From Saturnia japonica (taxonomy: Eukaryota > Arthropoda > Insecta > Lepidoptera > Saturniidae): 64,000 nt of DNA. The notes under the pieces are model-generated. The model had not been told where the DNA came from and did not search any database. It worked only from the letters and a program-made list of their open reading frames with translations. Positions 25,601-40,600 of the stretch are shown piece by piece. The DNA is taken from assembly GCA_033032175.1 (NCBI GenBank), contig CM065316.1, positions 1,582,115-1,646,114 on the forward strand. Direction: 5' to 3'. A program made the translations under genes and the position numbers. Position 1 is the stretch's first letter, and the number at the start of each line of letters is the position of its first letter.

Positions 25601-28600
25601 AGGATTTGATAAATTCACATTTATTCGGGGACGAGATAAACCTGACGAGTATCTCTAGAGTGAACCACGCGTTGCAAACGCATTCTATATAGAAGAATGC
25701 TACATGGGCGTTTGTCTGCACTTTGTCTAAAGCCCAACTTTGCGTTTGATTTGCCGTTGTCACGGTATAGCTCCTTATAACCGGCACCCTCATGTCAGGA
25801 TGAGTTTTCAGACAAAATGATATGATGGACACGCAGATGAAGAACACAGATATCACACCGATTATCTGCAAAAAAAAAAAAAAATAACAATTACAAATAC
25901 AAAAACAAAAATACCTTCCGGTGATAATAAATATACAGAATAAGAGGCAAAAATAAATGCTATCAAAAGAAAAATGTTGAAAGTTATATTAGATACATTT
26001 AAAATTCTCAAAGACGCTAAAAGAAAACAAAATTAAAGCTAAACGTTTGCGAAAAGTAAAGTAAATTATGAAAATTGTCATTTGCTTAGGAGAAGTTAAG
26101 GAGAATTGTATTTATTTAGCCTGTTTACTTGTTAAAAGTTGTTTTCTTTAGTCGTTCCATGGTAATTATTAGAATTCATCTTTGTGTTGGTACAGTGACT
26201 GTTAGTGTTTTAAAGATGTCTTTTTGTAATAACTAGCTGTTTATTAAATTATACCTTATTTAAGTTATGCTTTAAGATATAAACAATAATTATAATTAAC
26301 TGATAATTTTAAATTGTTTTTGCTTATTTCATTACTTATTATTATAATAAAGTATATTCAGAAACTGGGCTTTGGTAAGATGCAATTATTTTCAAAGAAT
26401 GCTCTGGTGGTAATCAGAATAGCGTTAATGTTTTTTTTTATGCTTAGTTATATTCTATTATTTTGGTGATGTTTTTTTTCGAAATAGTTTGACTAAAACC
26501 CACTAATTCAGTAGGGTTTAACAAAGGTATGCGGTGTTGTTTTAGGATTGACGTCAAAAAGTCCATTAGTGGCTTTATTAAAATTTCATCTGCGGCACGA
26601 ATATCTAAATTGGTTATGGTAATAGTAATCTGTAACTAAAAAGATTGGTTGCCAAAATGAAAAAGAAGAAGATGAGGGTAATAATCGTAACAGACCTTGG
26701 CAGCATTAGAACTGTAAGGTTCATCGAAAAGCGACCACATTTGCGGTTTCAAATGCTGCCACCAAGACACGGTGCCTTTCAGATAGTCTTCTTCGAAGCC
26801 GAACTTCCGAGCCACCTCTTCATCAGTAGGCTTCTCCGTGTCCAAATCGAGACGGTCGAGAACAGCCAGGGTCTCTTGCGTGTCCCGATGCTGTAGAGAA
26901 TAATAAAGTAGTGACATTTTTTGATAAAGGTTTTTGAATCGTATTTGAATAATGTGACCAAATAAACCGCATAATATTTACAATCATAAGACGGAAAGCT
27001 ATTTCTGTGAAATCGTAATAATACATTTATTTGCAAAGTTCGAAAATACATAATCCCTGTAATTCTTACAATCTCTTAGAATTTGGTAAAAAGACAAATT
27101 TCCCCATAACCGCTCGTAAACTAAATACCATATAATAGTGAAATTACCTTAAAAGAAAATCACTTCGGCGAGTCAAGTTTGGAAATTAATCTGTGTTCAT
27201 CTATACAATTAATAAAATTGAAGTGTCTGTTTGTAATGCCAAAATAACAGATTTTTACTTAATGCATATGAAAGTATATGCGATACCTATACAAACTCTT
27301 TTTTTTTGTCTGTCTGTCTGTTTGTTCCGAGTAATCGCCGAAACGGTTAGACTGATTTTGACGGGACTTTCACTGATAGATATCTGATTGTATAGGGAGT
27401 AAATTAGGATACTTTTATTTTAAAAAAGAATTAGGGTTCCACACAAATAAAATAACTGGTCATGGTGAATCAATTCAGGCGTTTAAATGGCTTACACTGA
27501 GTAAATTATAAGAGATATAGCAAATTAATGTACTAAATAATTGTTGAAAGGAACACCCACAATAAGCATGAGAGCGGGGGAGCAATATTCGCGCGGGCGT
27601 TTTGTAGTGCACGTGGCCGAAGCTGCGGGCACAACTATTCAATGTTTAAAAACGGATATGTCTATGAAAGAAAATAAAAGAAGTCATTTTGCTGAACCAT
27701 TTTAAAAAAAGTTTGAAATAATAAGAGTAGAAAAAAAAACCTTCTTGACCCTTCAAGAAACCAACTAATACCTGATATATGGACCAAATAAAACCAGAAC
27801 AATTATTGACTCATAAATTTTATCTGGGACATTCGTCGATTTAATTAAATATGAGATTTATTGGTAACCAATATTAATTATTATAGCTAACTCAACAATC
27901 GGAATATTCCGAGCGCCGATGCCCGAACCGCAAAATATTATATCGTATCAGAATTTAATATTATTTGAAAAAAAAAAAACATGAATCACAAAAGAGTATT
28001 TAATTAATTTTATTACAGTGAAATGGAATATGTAATAATGCCCACGAAACCTCTGTAGGCATTTCAATTGTGTTTCTTTTAATGTAATTTCTTTGTATCG
28101 TTTTATTAATATAATTCTTTATTCAATTTGTGTTGAATGTAATAAGGATATTGAATTGTATACATACATTGTAATTATAATTGGACTGTTCAAACTAGAA
28201 ATCGAATGCTTTATAAGCTCGCCCGTATTAAAGACAATATTAGTGTAATTTTTAAGTAAAGCTTAGGGCATGTCAATTTTTAACTGGCTTTACTATTCGT
28301 CTAGAGGGGCCCTATACAAAAACAGAGACGCTGATGGCTTTTACAGCTTTACCGGGCTTGGGGGCGAGCACTTAAGGCGAAATTATTATCACTTATTTAG
28401 TGATCTGAAATATGGTCTACACTAACTAGCGTAAAAAGGAAAAAAGATTCCTAACAGAACCTATGTACCTGTGTGGTGTGCACGTATGTATGAATATATT
28501 GTGTGTAATGATGTGTGTAGGTAGCTAAGTAATTGCGAGTGCAGTGTCACTTGTATCGCGCGGGCGGCTGCCAGAATCAAGTGTTTCACGCCGAGGAACG

Positions 28601-31600
28601 CTAGGCTCACTAGGCTTGAGGCACGTCAATTAACTTCAATATCTTTATGAGTAAAAATCTTAGCAACATCTTTTTTATCGCTTAGCGTCGTGGCGACATG
28701 CTCACCTGACCACAAGTGATGATGTCGGCCAAGATGGTGACACTCTGAGCCTGTGAGAGAACTGGCTCTCAAATGCAACTCTTAGAACACACGTTTATGG
28801 AGTTTGGCGACAGATTTTAACTAGAAGATGGTAACTAGACAGGCGAACATTAGAATGCCCTACCGTGCTATGGTTTCAAAACGATGTTTCCTTCACCAAA
28901 AACTCAGGCTCGTTGTACGGATTCGAACTCACTTAGATCGATGCGGTGTTCGTACACGCTACCATTGAGCTATTATATAGCTTCATTATCGCTTTGATTG
29001 ATAAGATCAGAAAAATGAATACTAGGTTTTATGGGCTTAGTTATTTTCGTGACCTTGTACTCGTGTCCACATTTGGAGTGTCGCGAGTCTTCAACCTAAC
29101 CGATATTTTTTGTAACGAAGCTACTTATCGCGGGATAGGAACTAAACTGAAAAAAATTGACAGACCCGACCGATACTAAAATCAAAATATCTTTTATTCA
29201 ATTTAGGCCCAAGAAGGCACTTATGAATGTCAAAACAGTACCATCAGTTCGGAAAACATCCCAGTCATCGAGAAGAACCGACAAGAAACTCGGTCGGGTT
29301 TATCAACATCTTATTATCTTTTTTTTTTAATTGTTTTTACAGTATTTAATTATATACAGTTATTATCATTTTCAGTAGATGTACAGACAGGAAATCACAT
29401 CGAGACATCACCATCATTCACGTAATCAGCAACCCTATAATAACCCCTTCGACAATAAAACCTGTTTAACATGATTCTTGAACTTATTATCCTTAGGAAG
29501 TTTATCATAGAACCTAACACAATTACCTAAAAAACTTTTATTTGTTTTACTAAGTCTAAAAGACGGAATGACTATTTGATATTTATTTACTTGTTATAAT
29601 GTTGTTATTGATTTACTAAAAAAAAAAAAAAAACACATATTTGGGATTGGTCCAGCTGTGTCATGACCAAAATTAATCTACACTGTTATATGAACAGTGA
29701 TTTATAAATACTATTATATATAAAAAATATAAAATTCAGTAGATTAAATTTATCGAAAACTCTTACTGTATAATATAGAAAAAAGGTTTATACCGAGTTA
29801 CCCACGACACCTCTAAAGTTTTTTTTTAATACTACCCTAACATAATTGTCAAGTTTAACGAACACTTGTTAAGTTTTAAATTTAAATTATGGCGTATAAT
29901 ATTATATTAAATATTTAATGTAACAAAGATATTTCAAAAAGCTCGTAATTTTACGATCACGCTTTGAGCGTTTTCAGGACTTTACAATACACATCTCGTT
30001 TGATATCGTGTGTTCATTAATTTTCCTTTGATAAAACCTATTTATATATTACGCTCGAAAAAGTTTTTTCCATATTTCATGCTTCATTTGATATTACCCG
30101 TATACCAGTAAAGGAAGGACATCAGGGATTCTGGTTTAAAAAAACATGCGTACCCAGACTTAAGATTATTCCCAACAGCTAGCTCTTATACCATGAGACC
30201 ATAAAAATATTTATCTATTGATTTATTTAAGACTAGTTGTGCCCGTGGCTTCTTTCACGTGGACTTCAGAATGCCCGCGCGAATCTTGCTCTCGTACTCC
30301 CGGCTATTTTAATGATAAAAATGCTTATTGTGGATGTTTCTTAGAAGATAGGTATATATCCTCCCGGACTTTTTTGTAGGTTTTTTTAATACCTACAATT
30401 GTGTAATACATTAACGTGCTATATCTCTTATGATTTACTCAGCATAAGCCACTTAAGCGCCCGAATTGATTTACCATGACCAGTATTTTTTTTATTTGTG
30501 CGGAACACTAATTATTTTTCTAAAATAAAAGTAGCTTAAGTTATTCCCTATATCATCAGCTATTTACCAGTGAAAGTCCCGCCAAAATCAGTCCAACCGT
30601 TTGTGAAATTACCCGGAACAAACAGACAGACAGACAAAAATTAAAAAAATGGGTGTTTTGTTATAGGTGTTGAGAATCGGACCTTCTTTAATTTCTTTTT
30701 AATGTTTAATTTAAGAATTATATATATATGTCATTTTTTTTTATTGTTCGTTCAATATACGTCAAATGTAATATATGTATTAAAAGATCGCCAATTTTCC
30801 TGTTTCTCTCCTAAGCCCTAATCTTTCACAAAAACTGAGCTATCCGCAACATTTTGGTCCTTCGAGTTAAAAATTTGAACTAAATATTATAAAAGTCCTG
30901 TCCATTTCAAAATTTTATTTTTTAATGGTGAAGACTAGGGCGCAAGCTAAGCTGCGGGAAACGGAAGACGATCATTGTATCGACGTGATCATGAGCGAAC
31001 CCACACCGTCTAAGTCCACGGCCACGGCAGTTTTAATTTCTGGAGCACGCTCGATCGTATCTGAAAGTTCCAGGTCAGTACGGTCAACTGCTACTATCAG
31101 AGCTCAAAAGCTTGCACTGGAAGCTGAACATATAAGAAAAGTAGCTAAAGCAGAAGCAGCAGCAGTAGCAGCAGCAGTAGCAGCAGAAGCCGCAGCAGCA
31201 GCAGCAGAAGCCGCAACAGCAGCAACCACCGCCGAGCGCAAGGCTGCTGAACTGGAGCGGGAGGCTCAGCTTATGATGTTGGACTCGGAAAGTGGGAAGA
31301 GTCAAAGGGGCTCTCGTTCTTCAGTGCGAGATTGGTTAGATAATTCAGATATTATTAATGAAAACGTTATGGCAGAGCCCAATAATATCGGCTCTACCAC
31401 ATTTAACAAACGTTTCGAAGAAATAGGATTTCGCCAAAATTTGAATAAATGTGGTGGAAGAAGCTCGCGAGGGCCATTTCAATCTACTACCACAGCGAAC
31501 GTTCCTAATATCACTAATAGTATACAACACAATACTACTGAATTAAAAACACAACAGCCCACTGACATATCTTTATTAGCACATGCTATAACATCGCTCA

Positions 31601-34600
31601 GCAGTGTCAAGCACAAATGTGGAGACAGCAGGCTGCCTATTTTCGATGGTAAGCCTTTGGACTGGCTGGCCTTCAAGCGACTCTACGAGGACAGCAAAGG
31701 CACCTTTTCTGCGACTGAGAACTTGACACGCATTGGCATGAGTCTCAGAGGAGCAGCTCGTGAGGCAGTTTCAATTCTTCTCGTGTCAGCTCATGATTCT
31801 GCCGTAGTTATGGATGCATTAGAAATGAGGTTTGGTAGATCTGAATCGATAGTTCTCAATGAAATTATCTCCGTTCGCTCTTTACCTAAATTAAATTTAT
31901 CAAAATGTGACAAGTTTGTAGAAATGTCTATCGGTGACAGGTGGCAGTTCGTAAAAGAAAATAAACTATGTCACAAATGTCTCAAAAAAGGTTTTCATAG
32001 TTACAAATATTGTAAGTTCACTAAAGAGATTTGTAACATTGAGGATTGCAAACCTAGGCACCATAAACTTTTGCACAATGCAGAATTTTTAGCTACGCAT
32101 ACGATTGTTGAAAATGAAAATTACAACAACAATTATACAAGTTCACAAAATGTCTGTATATCTAATGAACAATCAAACGAGATTCTTACACATACTACTT
32201 ACTTGTCTGAGAAAGCTTCTTTGTCTGAGGTATCCGACAAACCAAATTACTGTAGACCCTTTTTAAAAATCATAGCTGTCAATATCATGGGGCCACTAGG
32301 CAGCGTCAACACGTATGCTTTATTGGATGATGGCTCAACAGCTACACTAATTGATTCCAAATTATGTGAGCAGATAGGCGTCTCAGGACCTGAGTCACAT
32401 ATTATATTAGACTGTGTTGGTGGCTTAGGCAAAAAGACTAAGGCTCAGTATGTTAACTTCAAAATTAAAGGTCGTCATTCAGCCGACATATTTTCTATTT
32501 GCAATGCTCGTTCGATTGAGAATCTAGGTTTATCAAAACAAAAAGTTCATGTGGATGACATCACACAGTTTCGCCACCTAAGAGATTTAGCCAATGTACT
32601 TTGTTACGAAATAGGTGAACCTAAATTAATTATTGGAATTGATAACTGGCATCTTTTGATTTCCAAGGCGACTCGAATTGGTACTAGGTCTCAGCCAGTT
32701 GCAATCAATACTAACTTAGGTTGGGTATTATTTGGTTTTGATTCCAGCAAGACTAAACCCGTAAATTTTGTCAACCACGTAAACCTTCCCGATAATGACG
32801 ACTCTGAAAACTTAGGCATACTCATTCAAAATTATTACAAATTAGATTCAATAGGTATTACTAAAAAAGAGACTTTAAGTGAAAATAATGCTAGAGCTAT
32901 AAAAATTCTTGAAGAAACTGCACGTCGATTACCAAATAACAAGTTTGAGGTTGGGTTACCTCGGAAAGATGATATTTTTGAAATTCCAGACAGCTTTGGA
33001 TATGCTCTTTCCAGATTTAGAAGCTTAGAGAGAAAGATGAGCAAAGAGCCCGCCTATGCCGAACAATATAAGTTAAATATGCAAGCTATGTTTGATAACA
33101 ATTACGCAGAAGGTCCCGTCAGTATGGATCACTCTATCAAAAGACGTTGGTACTTACCACATTTCGGTTGGTACAGAATTCGGTGGAAAAGGGCAGCCAG
33201 AATGGCCGACCACTTTTGGCGACGTTGGTTGGTGGAGTACCTGCCTCTTCTGAATCCAACTAAAGGAACTGGACAGTAACCAAATATAAAAGTGGGAGAT
33301 GTGGTTCTAATAGCGGACAATAATTTACCTCGTGGTGTGTGGCCAAAGGGAAGAATCGTATCTCTATATTATGGCAAGGATGGAATTCCTAGAGTAGCTG
33401 ATGTCGCCACCTCTGCGGGCCAGCTAAAGAGACCCCTCAAAAAAATAATTCTTCTGTCTAGTTAGGCATTTTTTTTTTTTAAAAAAGGGGAGGATGTTGA
33501 GAATCGGACCTTCTTTAATTTCTTTTTAATGTTTAATTTAAGAATTATATATATATATGTCATTTTTTTTTATTGTTCGTTCAATATACGTCAAATGTAA
33601 TATATGTATTAAAAGATCGCCAATTTTCCTGTTTCTCTCCTAAGCCCTAATCTTTCACAAAAACTGAGCTATCCGCAACAATAGGTATCGTATATACTTT
33701 CATGTGCATTTAGTTAAAAGCTGTTATTTTGACATTACAAACAGACACTTCAATTTTATTAATTGTATAAATATACAAACTTCACAGCACATTTTAAATA
33801 TCGTAAAATAATTAGGATTAGCGGTCGCCCTAAGGTCGATATTCGACCAGCAACTTTTTAATCATAGACTATTTTCTGTTTGACATTTGCAGTATTCATG
33901 AACCTAAACAATGAGTATTATCTACATCACTTGCTGTCACTTTTCGTTGAGTGACCATGTCAAAATTTTGGGGGGTCTAAGTTCAATGGCACTTCCGTGC
34001 ACGCAATACGCTTAAAAAGGTACCGAAAGCTAAATATTAAAAGCTACCTAGTAGATTTGGGCTGCCGGAGAGTCGTATGGCATTTACTACTTGTAGTTTT
34101 GTTTTTAATTGAACTATTGTATAACATTGGTAAAAAATTATAATATACTATATGTAAATTATCTGCATTGTGCAAACCAATCTAAAACATTAAAATTGTA
34201 TATTTACACAAATTACGAACACACGTAGGAATCTATACCTCTCTGGCGTAGCAAAACAGATATAACTACAAAAAATTCAATGATAATAATATTATACCTA
34301 AATTATATTTTACTGAGTATTTTTTATCATACTGCGAAAAAGGAGGGTTATATTTTTCGAGCGTATGTATATATGTCTATTTCTTTGCACACTCTGTAGT
34401 TAAAACGGCTTAATAGATTTTAGTATAGGAGGTATCGTTAGATTTGTTTATGTTTAATTACAACGTCTGGGAATCAAATATAAAGCTAAAATAGAAAAAT
34501 ATTTTTTAGCCGAGTGTTTTGTTACAGTCGGGTTTTTTCTTATGATGTTTGTTTTTTTTTTTGTTATTTCTTACGATTTTTAAAATTATTAATACTTTGA

Positions 34601-37600
34601 TTATTTATAATATTTATTATGTATAAATAAAAAACATTAGCCTCGTTAGCCTAGTGGTCATAAGCGCGACTGCTATGAGCGAGGTTCTGGGTTCGAATGC
34701 TAGGTCGAGCAAAGTGTTATTGGGTTTTCCCTATAAAATTATCTGTAGCAGCACGGAGTTTGGTTTCGTGCCCGATTAATGGCAATAGGCTCGCCCCCAT
34801 TACATGGGACCTAAAAACATACTCGGCGAACTGTGGGTGTACGTATGGTACACCTCTGCCTAACCCTTCGGGGAATACAGGCGTGATGGTATGTTATATA
34901 AAAAATATTTTAATCAAATTAAAATAAGATGACTAACTTCATTCTATCGCACCTCCGTTACATGATGCGCCGAATAATCATGCATGCATGTCGCATAATA
35001 AACGCGACAAAAGCATTAAATATGATATTTATTTTCTTGAATTATTTTCATCTAATATTATCATTTTATTGAAATGATAAATGTTTTTATTATTACATAG
35101 TGAAAGGGGTATTTCATTTTTTAAACATTCCATCTAGAAAAATTGTTTTTTAAAATAATGTTATTGTATTATAATTATTTAAATTGACATAGTTTAAATT
35201 CTATCACTATTTAGCAAAATTCCATTGCAAACAAATTACACCATTACACTTGGTTAAAAATAGGAGCTTATTGAGGATAGATTATATATGACGAAATAAG
35301 TATAAACAAAAAGCCAAAATCACAGATCACACGCCATTTTGTAGCAAACTCTCTTCGACCGCTAAATTGATATTGCCAGTAAAAATAAATAAACTTTATT
35401 CAATTAGGTATATCAAAAAATCATCGCTGCCGATATTGTGTATCGTTGAAACTCGCAGTGGCAACTCGTTACAGCCTGTTCAAACTTCGTCGACTCTGGA
35501 TTACGCTACATGTTCGGAATTTATGAAGCCAACATGTCGCTCTTCAGACTGTTCGTTATTAAATTCTGATGTTTTGTCTCTCTTGTTTTGCTCTCTTCTT
35601 CGCGGGTCAGCGATATTTGCCAGTATTAGGTAGATGTTATTACTTTTTGATATATTAAACTTTCAATTATGAAAAAGTTACAGTTCCGTATTTTGTTCTT
35701 AAAATTTCTATGTCATAGGTTGTCGGAATTTTACATGGTTAATTACCATAGGTCGGAATAGGTAGGGTATATTTACTTAAACTTCAAGGAAGGAAGGAAA
35801 TAAGATAGGAAATAAATCATCTCTCTAAAATCCCGGAATGTTAGCAATGCCGGTTTTATTTTGGAATTATAAATTATTTATTTATACCTACTTTGAATGT
35901 ATTCAGAAGAAATTATTATTACCTATTTAAATATGATACTAAAACTGTTAAATCAAAGTACTATCAACTATGTTTACATACACATATAATAATGTTTATT
36001 TATAGGTATATCGTGTAATATGTGTAGCGTTTGTTTATCTTAGGTTGGATTTTTGTACTTATAAGAATGTGGCACCATCATTAGGTTTATAGGTTTAAGC
36101 TACAAAACCTATAAAACCTTCCTTTATAATAAGGCTATATTATTACTTTTAGTCTATTCCTATAAAATACCAAAATATTCTTGCAAATCTCACTGGTATT
36201 TTCATGAATTAACGGATTAAAACTTTACAATATTATATTGTATTATTAGTGTAGAATTAATGCAAATAAAATTAAGTGTCAAGACGAAACCAAGAAAACC
36301 GAAAATAAATTGTATAAATAAAAATTTATTGATCATGTAAAAGTTATTAAAACCCACGATATTAAACTAAATAAATAAAAAGTTGTAATCAAACTTCACA
36401 GCACGTCTCGTCTTATTTTAACAGAGGTAGTTCCAACTTTGTTCATTCGCCGTCATATCGACCGCAACCGTAGCTACTACCTATACGAACCTACCGAGTA
36501 GGGTAGTGCGGGCATAGTTGAGCATAGGGGTAAGTTGGGCAATCTATATATTACAGAAACTACATACCGTATACTAACAACAAATGACGGAAAGAAGTAG
36601 TCTCGTTAGGGGATCTAATTGCGCAACCGCGATCAGTGCCGATCTGTCGATCGAGCATAATGTTTGCACGCTTTGTTTATTTTTCGACAAAAAAGTAAAA
36701 AAAAAATGGTTTAAGCGAATGTTTCTTCTGTACGAGTCAAATTTTAGTCAATTGAAATCAGTATAAACTTTCATATACTTTGTATATTATTGATGTCTAG
36801 AAATAATTTGGTTCTAATTCAAACTGTTTTTTCATAACCTAATTTTTATTGTAAAAATTCGGGTTACAGATAAATGAGCAATTACTACAAGCTATAATAC
36901 TCACTACTGAACCTGATTCAGCAACAGAACCAGCCTCTGTCAAGCTGGAAAGATATCCTCCAGATCAAGCTATAATACATTAGGTATTACTGAACCTGAT
37001 CTAGCTCCTTCTAGAAGGTAGAGCTCTACCGACGAACGTGAACCCGTACCCGGTACAACAACAAAGAAAATGAGCGGTTCGATCCTTCGCAGGGATTTGC
37101 CCCAGAAATCTTTCGAGCATACCCAAAGGCAGATCCAAGAAAGGTCCCTTGCTGAACCAAGGGGAGATGGGTCGGGGGGGCCGTCTTCCCATTGCACTGC
37201 TTCAGCCGTCTGGGAGACAGTCGGGGTTCCACAAGACTGTCTCTCACTTCAGTGCCGGAGGCCCGACTGGGGCCGGCCGCCGGGGCACCGCAGAAAATGC
37301 AACCGCGGACTCGTGTCGTCCCAATATGGCAACCGTTGTTACACCGTGGAGTTTTAGTGAGTAGGAGTCTCACATAACCACTCGTCCCCCTGGGCGGGTG
37401 TGTAGCCATGACGGGTTTCTTCACGGTAAAAAAAAGGTCCATGAAAGGTGGGCATAACTATCCAAAACAAGATGAAAGCTGTTACTCATATAAGACACCA
37501 GATAAAACGACGCATTGCAATAGGAACGATATAAAACTAATAAAAAAGATGTGGTGTCGTGGGACACCAGGTAGGAACGAAGTTCCTTCGGCTAATGTAG

Positions 37601-40600
37601 AATCGACACAATTTGCAAAAAAAAATCCTGCTCAATTTTATTTAGGTTTTCTTGATTTTTCTCTTAAATTTTGCTGATTAGTTTTTATTTAAGTACAGGA
37701 AAGTATTCAGGAAATTCAGTATTTTAGGAAATAATAAATTACGTAAAATAAAAAAAAATCGTAATTCAAATTATCAATTAAAATAACAAAATATGTCTCT
37801 TAATTTTTTTGACAACATAAAATTACATAGAAATAGAAATAATTACAAAAAAGGTATTATACACTACTCGCTTGTGTATACGACTATCGCGCCTGCGCAC
37901 GTCTCATTTAACGGTTTTATTCCACGGACTTTTTCTTACGGTTTTACTATCACATTTTCTTCAGTTCGGTCGCGCAGCAAAATCCCTATCTCCTCCAAGC
38001 CTGCCGTAAGGAACTTCGTTCCAAAAAGTAAAGAAGCCAAAGAAGATTGCTAAAAAAGAAAACAGAAATGTAAAAAAAAAAATGAAGTGAGGAAAGCAAC
38101 GAAGTTGAGAACTATACCTGCCAAGTATACTGCCAAAGAAAAATGAATTCAGTATCAAATTTGCAAGGAATGGGCATATGCAAAATGTGGGCCAGATGTT
38201 GCTATTAATTTCGTTTGCATTAATTGTAACAGTGATATCGATGACTAAGTTCATATCTCTTTCTCATTAATATCTTCATTTATTTTAGCTTTATTGATCA
38301 TCACATAAGTTTTAAAGTCCGATTTAAAATAAAAAGACTGAGTTTATTACAAAACTTAAACTTTTTGTTGAGTTTTTTGCAATTGTAGTTTTTATTTAAT
38401 ATTCAAAACAAAATTACTTTTTATTTCACTATTTTTATTATTATTATTATGGTAATTTATTTAATTTCTATTAAACATCTAGACCATGATTAAATTAGAA
38501 ATTCTTATTGCTCTATTTGCCCCATATCTTTGCTCAGCTTACCTCACCTATGGGACACGTTGAGCAAGTCTGACTTTTTTCACTTAAACGCCTATAGCTC
38601 TTAAATGTGATATATTAGTAAGAAATTTCTGTAGAGAATTTTTGAAATGAATAAATTACTTACCAATCAGTATGGATAACAAGCGATTTTGACTTCCGAT
38701 TGAGGAGCTGTGACCGATAAAGTGAAAAATTGCTCAACTAACCCCGCCCTACCCTACGTTCGCACGTTTTGGACTATATTATTTCGTTATTAGAATTATT
38801 TTGTTTGGTGTTCATTCATATTGGTGTCTTATATTTACTACATTTGAAAAAAAAAATCGGATCGTTGTAATATTACAAGGCGTGATACATTCTGAAGTGA
38901 AAATTTTTAGGCGGCTATCGGATAATTATTAGACGAGAAGAGAACGAAATTTTATGGACGCGTCACGTTTTCACTCATTTCCTTACATGAGAGAGAAGAA
39001 AGATATAATGTAGAAAAACAGTTTATAAATTGGATATCTAATAGCCCCCTCCGCGTCCACCTTTTTATGATGTTTGATGACATCTATCACATACATTACG
39101 GTAATTCTAATAGCCTATCAATTGAGGAAATGTGTGTATTTCCCGTGTATAAATTTCATGAAAATTGATTAGAATTGACAAAGATGAATTTTTGACCACT
39201 TTTTTTAAGGTTTCTAAAAATATTATTTACAACTAGCTGAGCCCGTGGCTTCGCTCACGTGGACTACAGAATGCCCGCGCGAATCATGCTCCCCCGCTCC
39301 CGGATATTTTAAAGACAGAAATGCTTATTGTGGATGTTCCTTAGAAGATAGATATATACTCTCCCACCTTTTTTGTAGGTATTTTTAATGCCTATAGTTA
39401 TGTAGTACATTAATTTGCTATATTTCTTATGGTTTACTCAGCATAAGCCATTTAAGCGCCCGAATTGATTCACCATGACCACTTTTTTTTTTATTTGTGC
39501 GGAACCCGGATTCTTTTTCTAAAATAAAAGTAGCCTCAGTTACTCCTATCATCAGCTATCTATCAGTGAAAGTCCTGTCAAAATCGGTCCAGCCGTTTCG
39601 GAGATTACCCAGAACAGACAGACAGACAGACAGACAAAAATTTTAAAAATGGGCTTTTTGTTATAGGAATCGTATATACTTTTATATGTATTTACTAAAA
39701 AAACTGTTAAATTGACATTACAAACAGACACTTCAATTTTATTAATTCTATAGAAAATTCCTTATAACTTATCACCTATGGAATGACGTGTACAAACTTT
39801 GGCCTATGGCATGTATTACAAATGGTTTATGGTGGTCGCGATCCACTCGGATACAATTGTCATGTTCTACCACATTATTTTCGCAATTATTGTTGATCAG
39901 TACTAAACACAGATGACACTGGTTTCATTGTCTCGCGATAGTCACTTTTACCCAATGTTTAAATATACTTTAGTGTAGTCAAGAATATAATTCTTTCGCT
40001 TCACGTTTTCTACTAAGGAAAAAATTACATTATTCACAACCTAACAAGACTTCAATTTTATATTATCTGAGAGTGGAATAGCAGAAGTAAGGTAAGAGGG
40101 AGCGGGGTGAAACAAAATGTTACGACCGCTGACCTCTATAATTCCACTGCATAGGCATAGACAGATTTATTTGCGCCGATTTATTCTTTTTCTTATATAA
40201 TGGCAACTTGTTCTTATACAAAACTATGCCAATTAATATTGCCAGTTAAAGGAGACGGATACTCTTTCATACAGGCATGGGCCTGAGTAAAAAACGAGAT
40301 GTAAAAATATGATAACGGTGTAAATTAATAGCTAACGCATTATCAAACCGTCACTGAAAATTAAGTCAATTTTTTGCAATCTCAAAGCAGAGATTTAGGA
40401 TATTTCGTAAAAGCGAAGTTATGTAATAAACTTCAATGAAACCATTTTTGAAGTAGAATTTATATTGAAAAGGGGTTCAAAAGGGGGTAATTTACTTATT
40501 TTGTTATTTGTGAACTTTAATGATATTGTACGATTATAAAAACAAAAATATTGATGAGACTTGACCGATCGTCTTGATATACCGGAAGTCTTTAACCAGT

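Larger units (their letters stand above)
30668..33680 (+). mobile_element. Recent non-autonomous BEL/Pao LTR retrotransposon
   Basis: Two LTRs (30668-30851, 184 bases, and 33495-33680, 186 bases) start TGTTGAGAATCGG and end GCTATCCGCAACA. By eye they differ only by one AT unit in an AT run. A 5-base duplication ATAGG flanks the element (30663-30667 and 33681-33685). A primer-binding site and a purine tract are in place, and the coding part has lost RT, RNase H and integrase. Near-identical LTRs imply a recent insertion, necessarily helped by enzymes from another element. It lies antisense in Shaw intron 2. Confidence 0.93.
36501..38754 (+). mobile_element. pogo-like DNA transposon, decayed, with nested insertions
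   Basis: The ends gggtagtgcgggcatagttg (continuing agca) and, in reverse complement, gggtagggcggggttagttg (continuing agca) agree at 21 of 24 positions and are flanked by TA. Near the right end (38130-38246) the plus frame reads [15 protein letters not shown], then [11 protein letters not shown], a PHD-like cysteine tail seen on some pogo-type transposases. The catalytic core is not recognisable. A GC-rich insert (about 36990-37445) and a palindrome-bearing segment (about 37560-38035) lie inside. The family call is inferred. Confidence 0.65.

Noticed and set aside
37001..37442. Several overlapping open frames in three or more phases
   Set aside because: They arise from the GC-rich insertion, where stops are rare in every frame. 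None shows a recognised domain.
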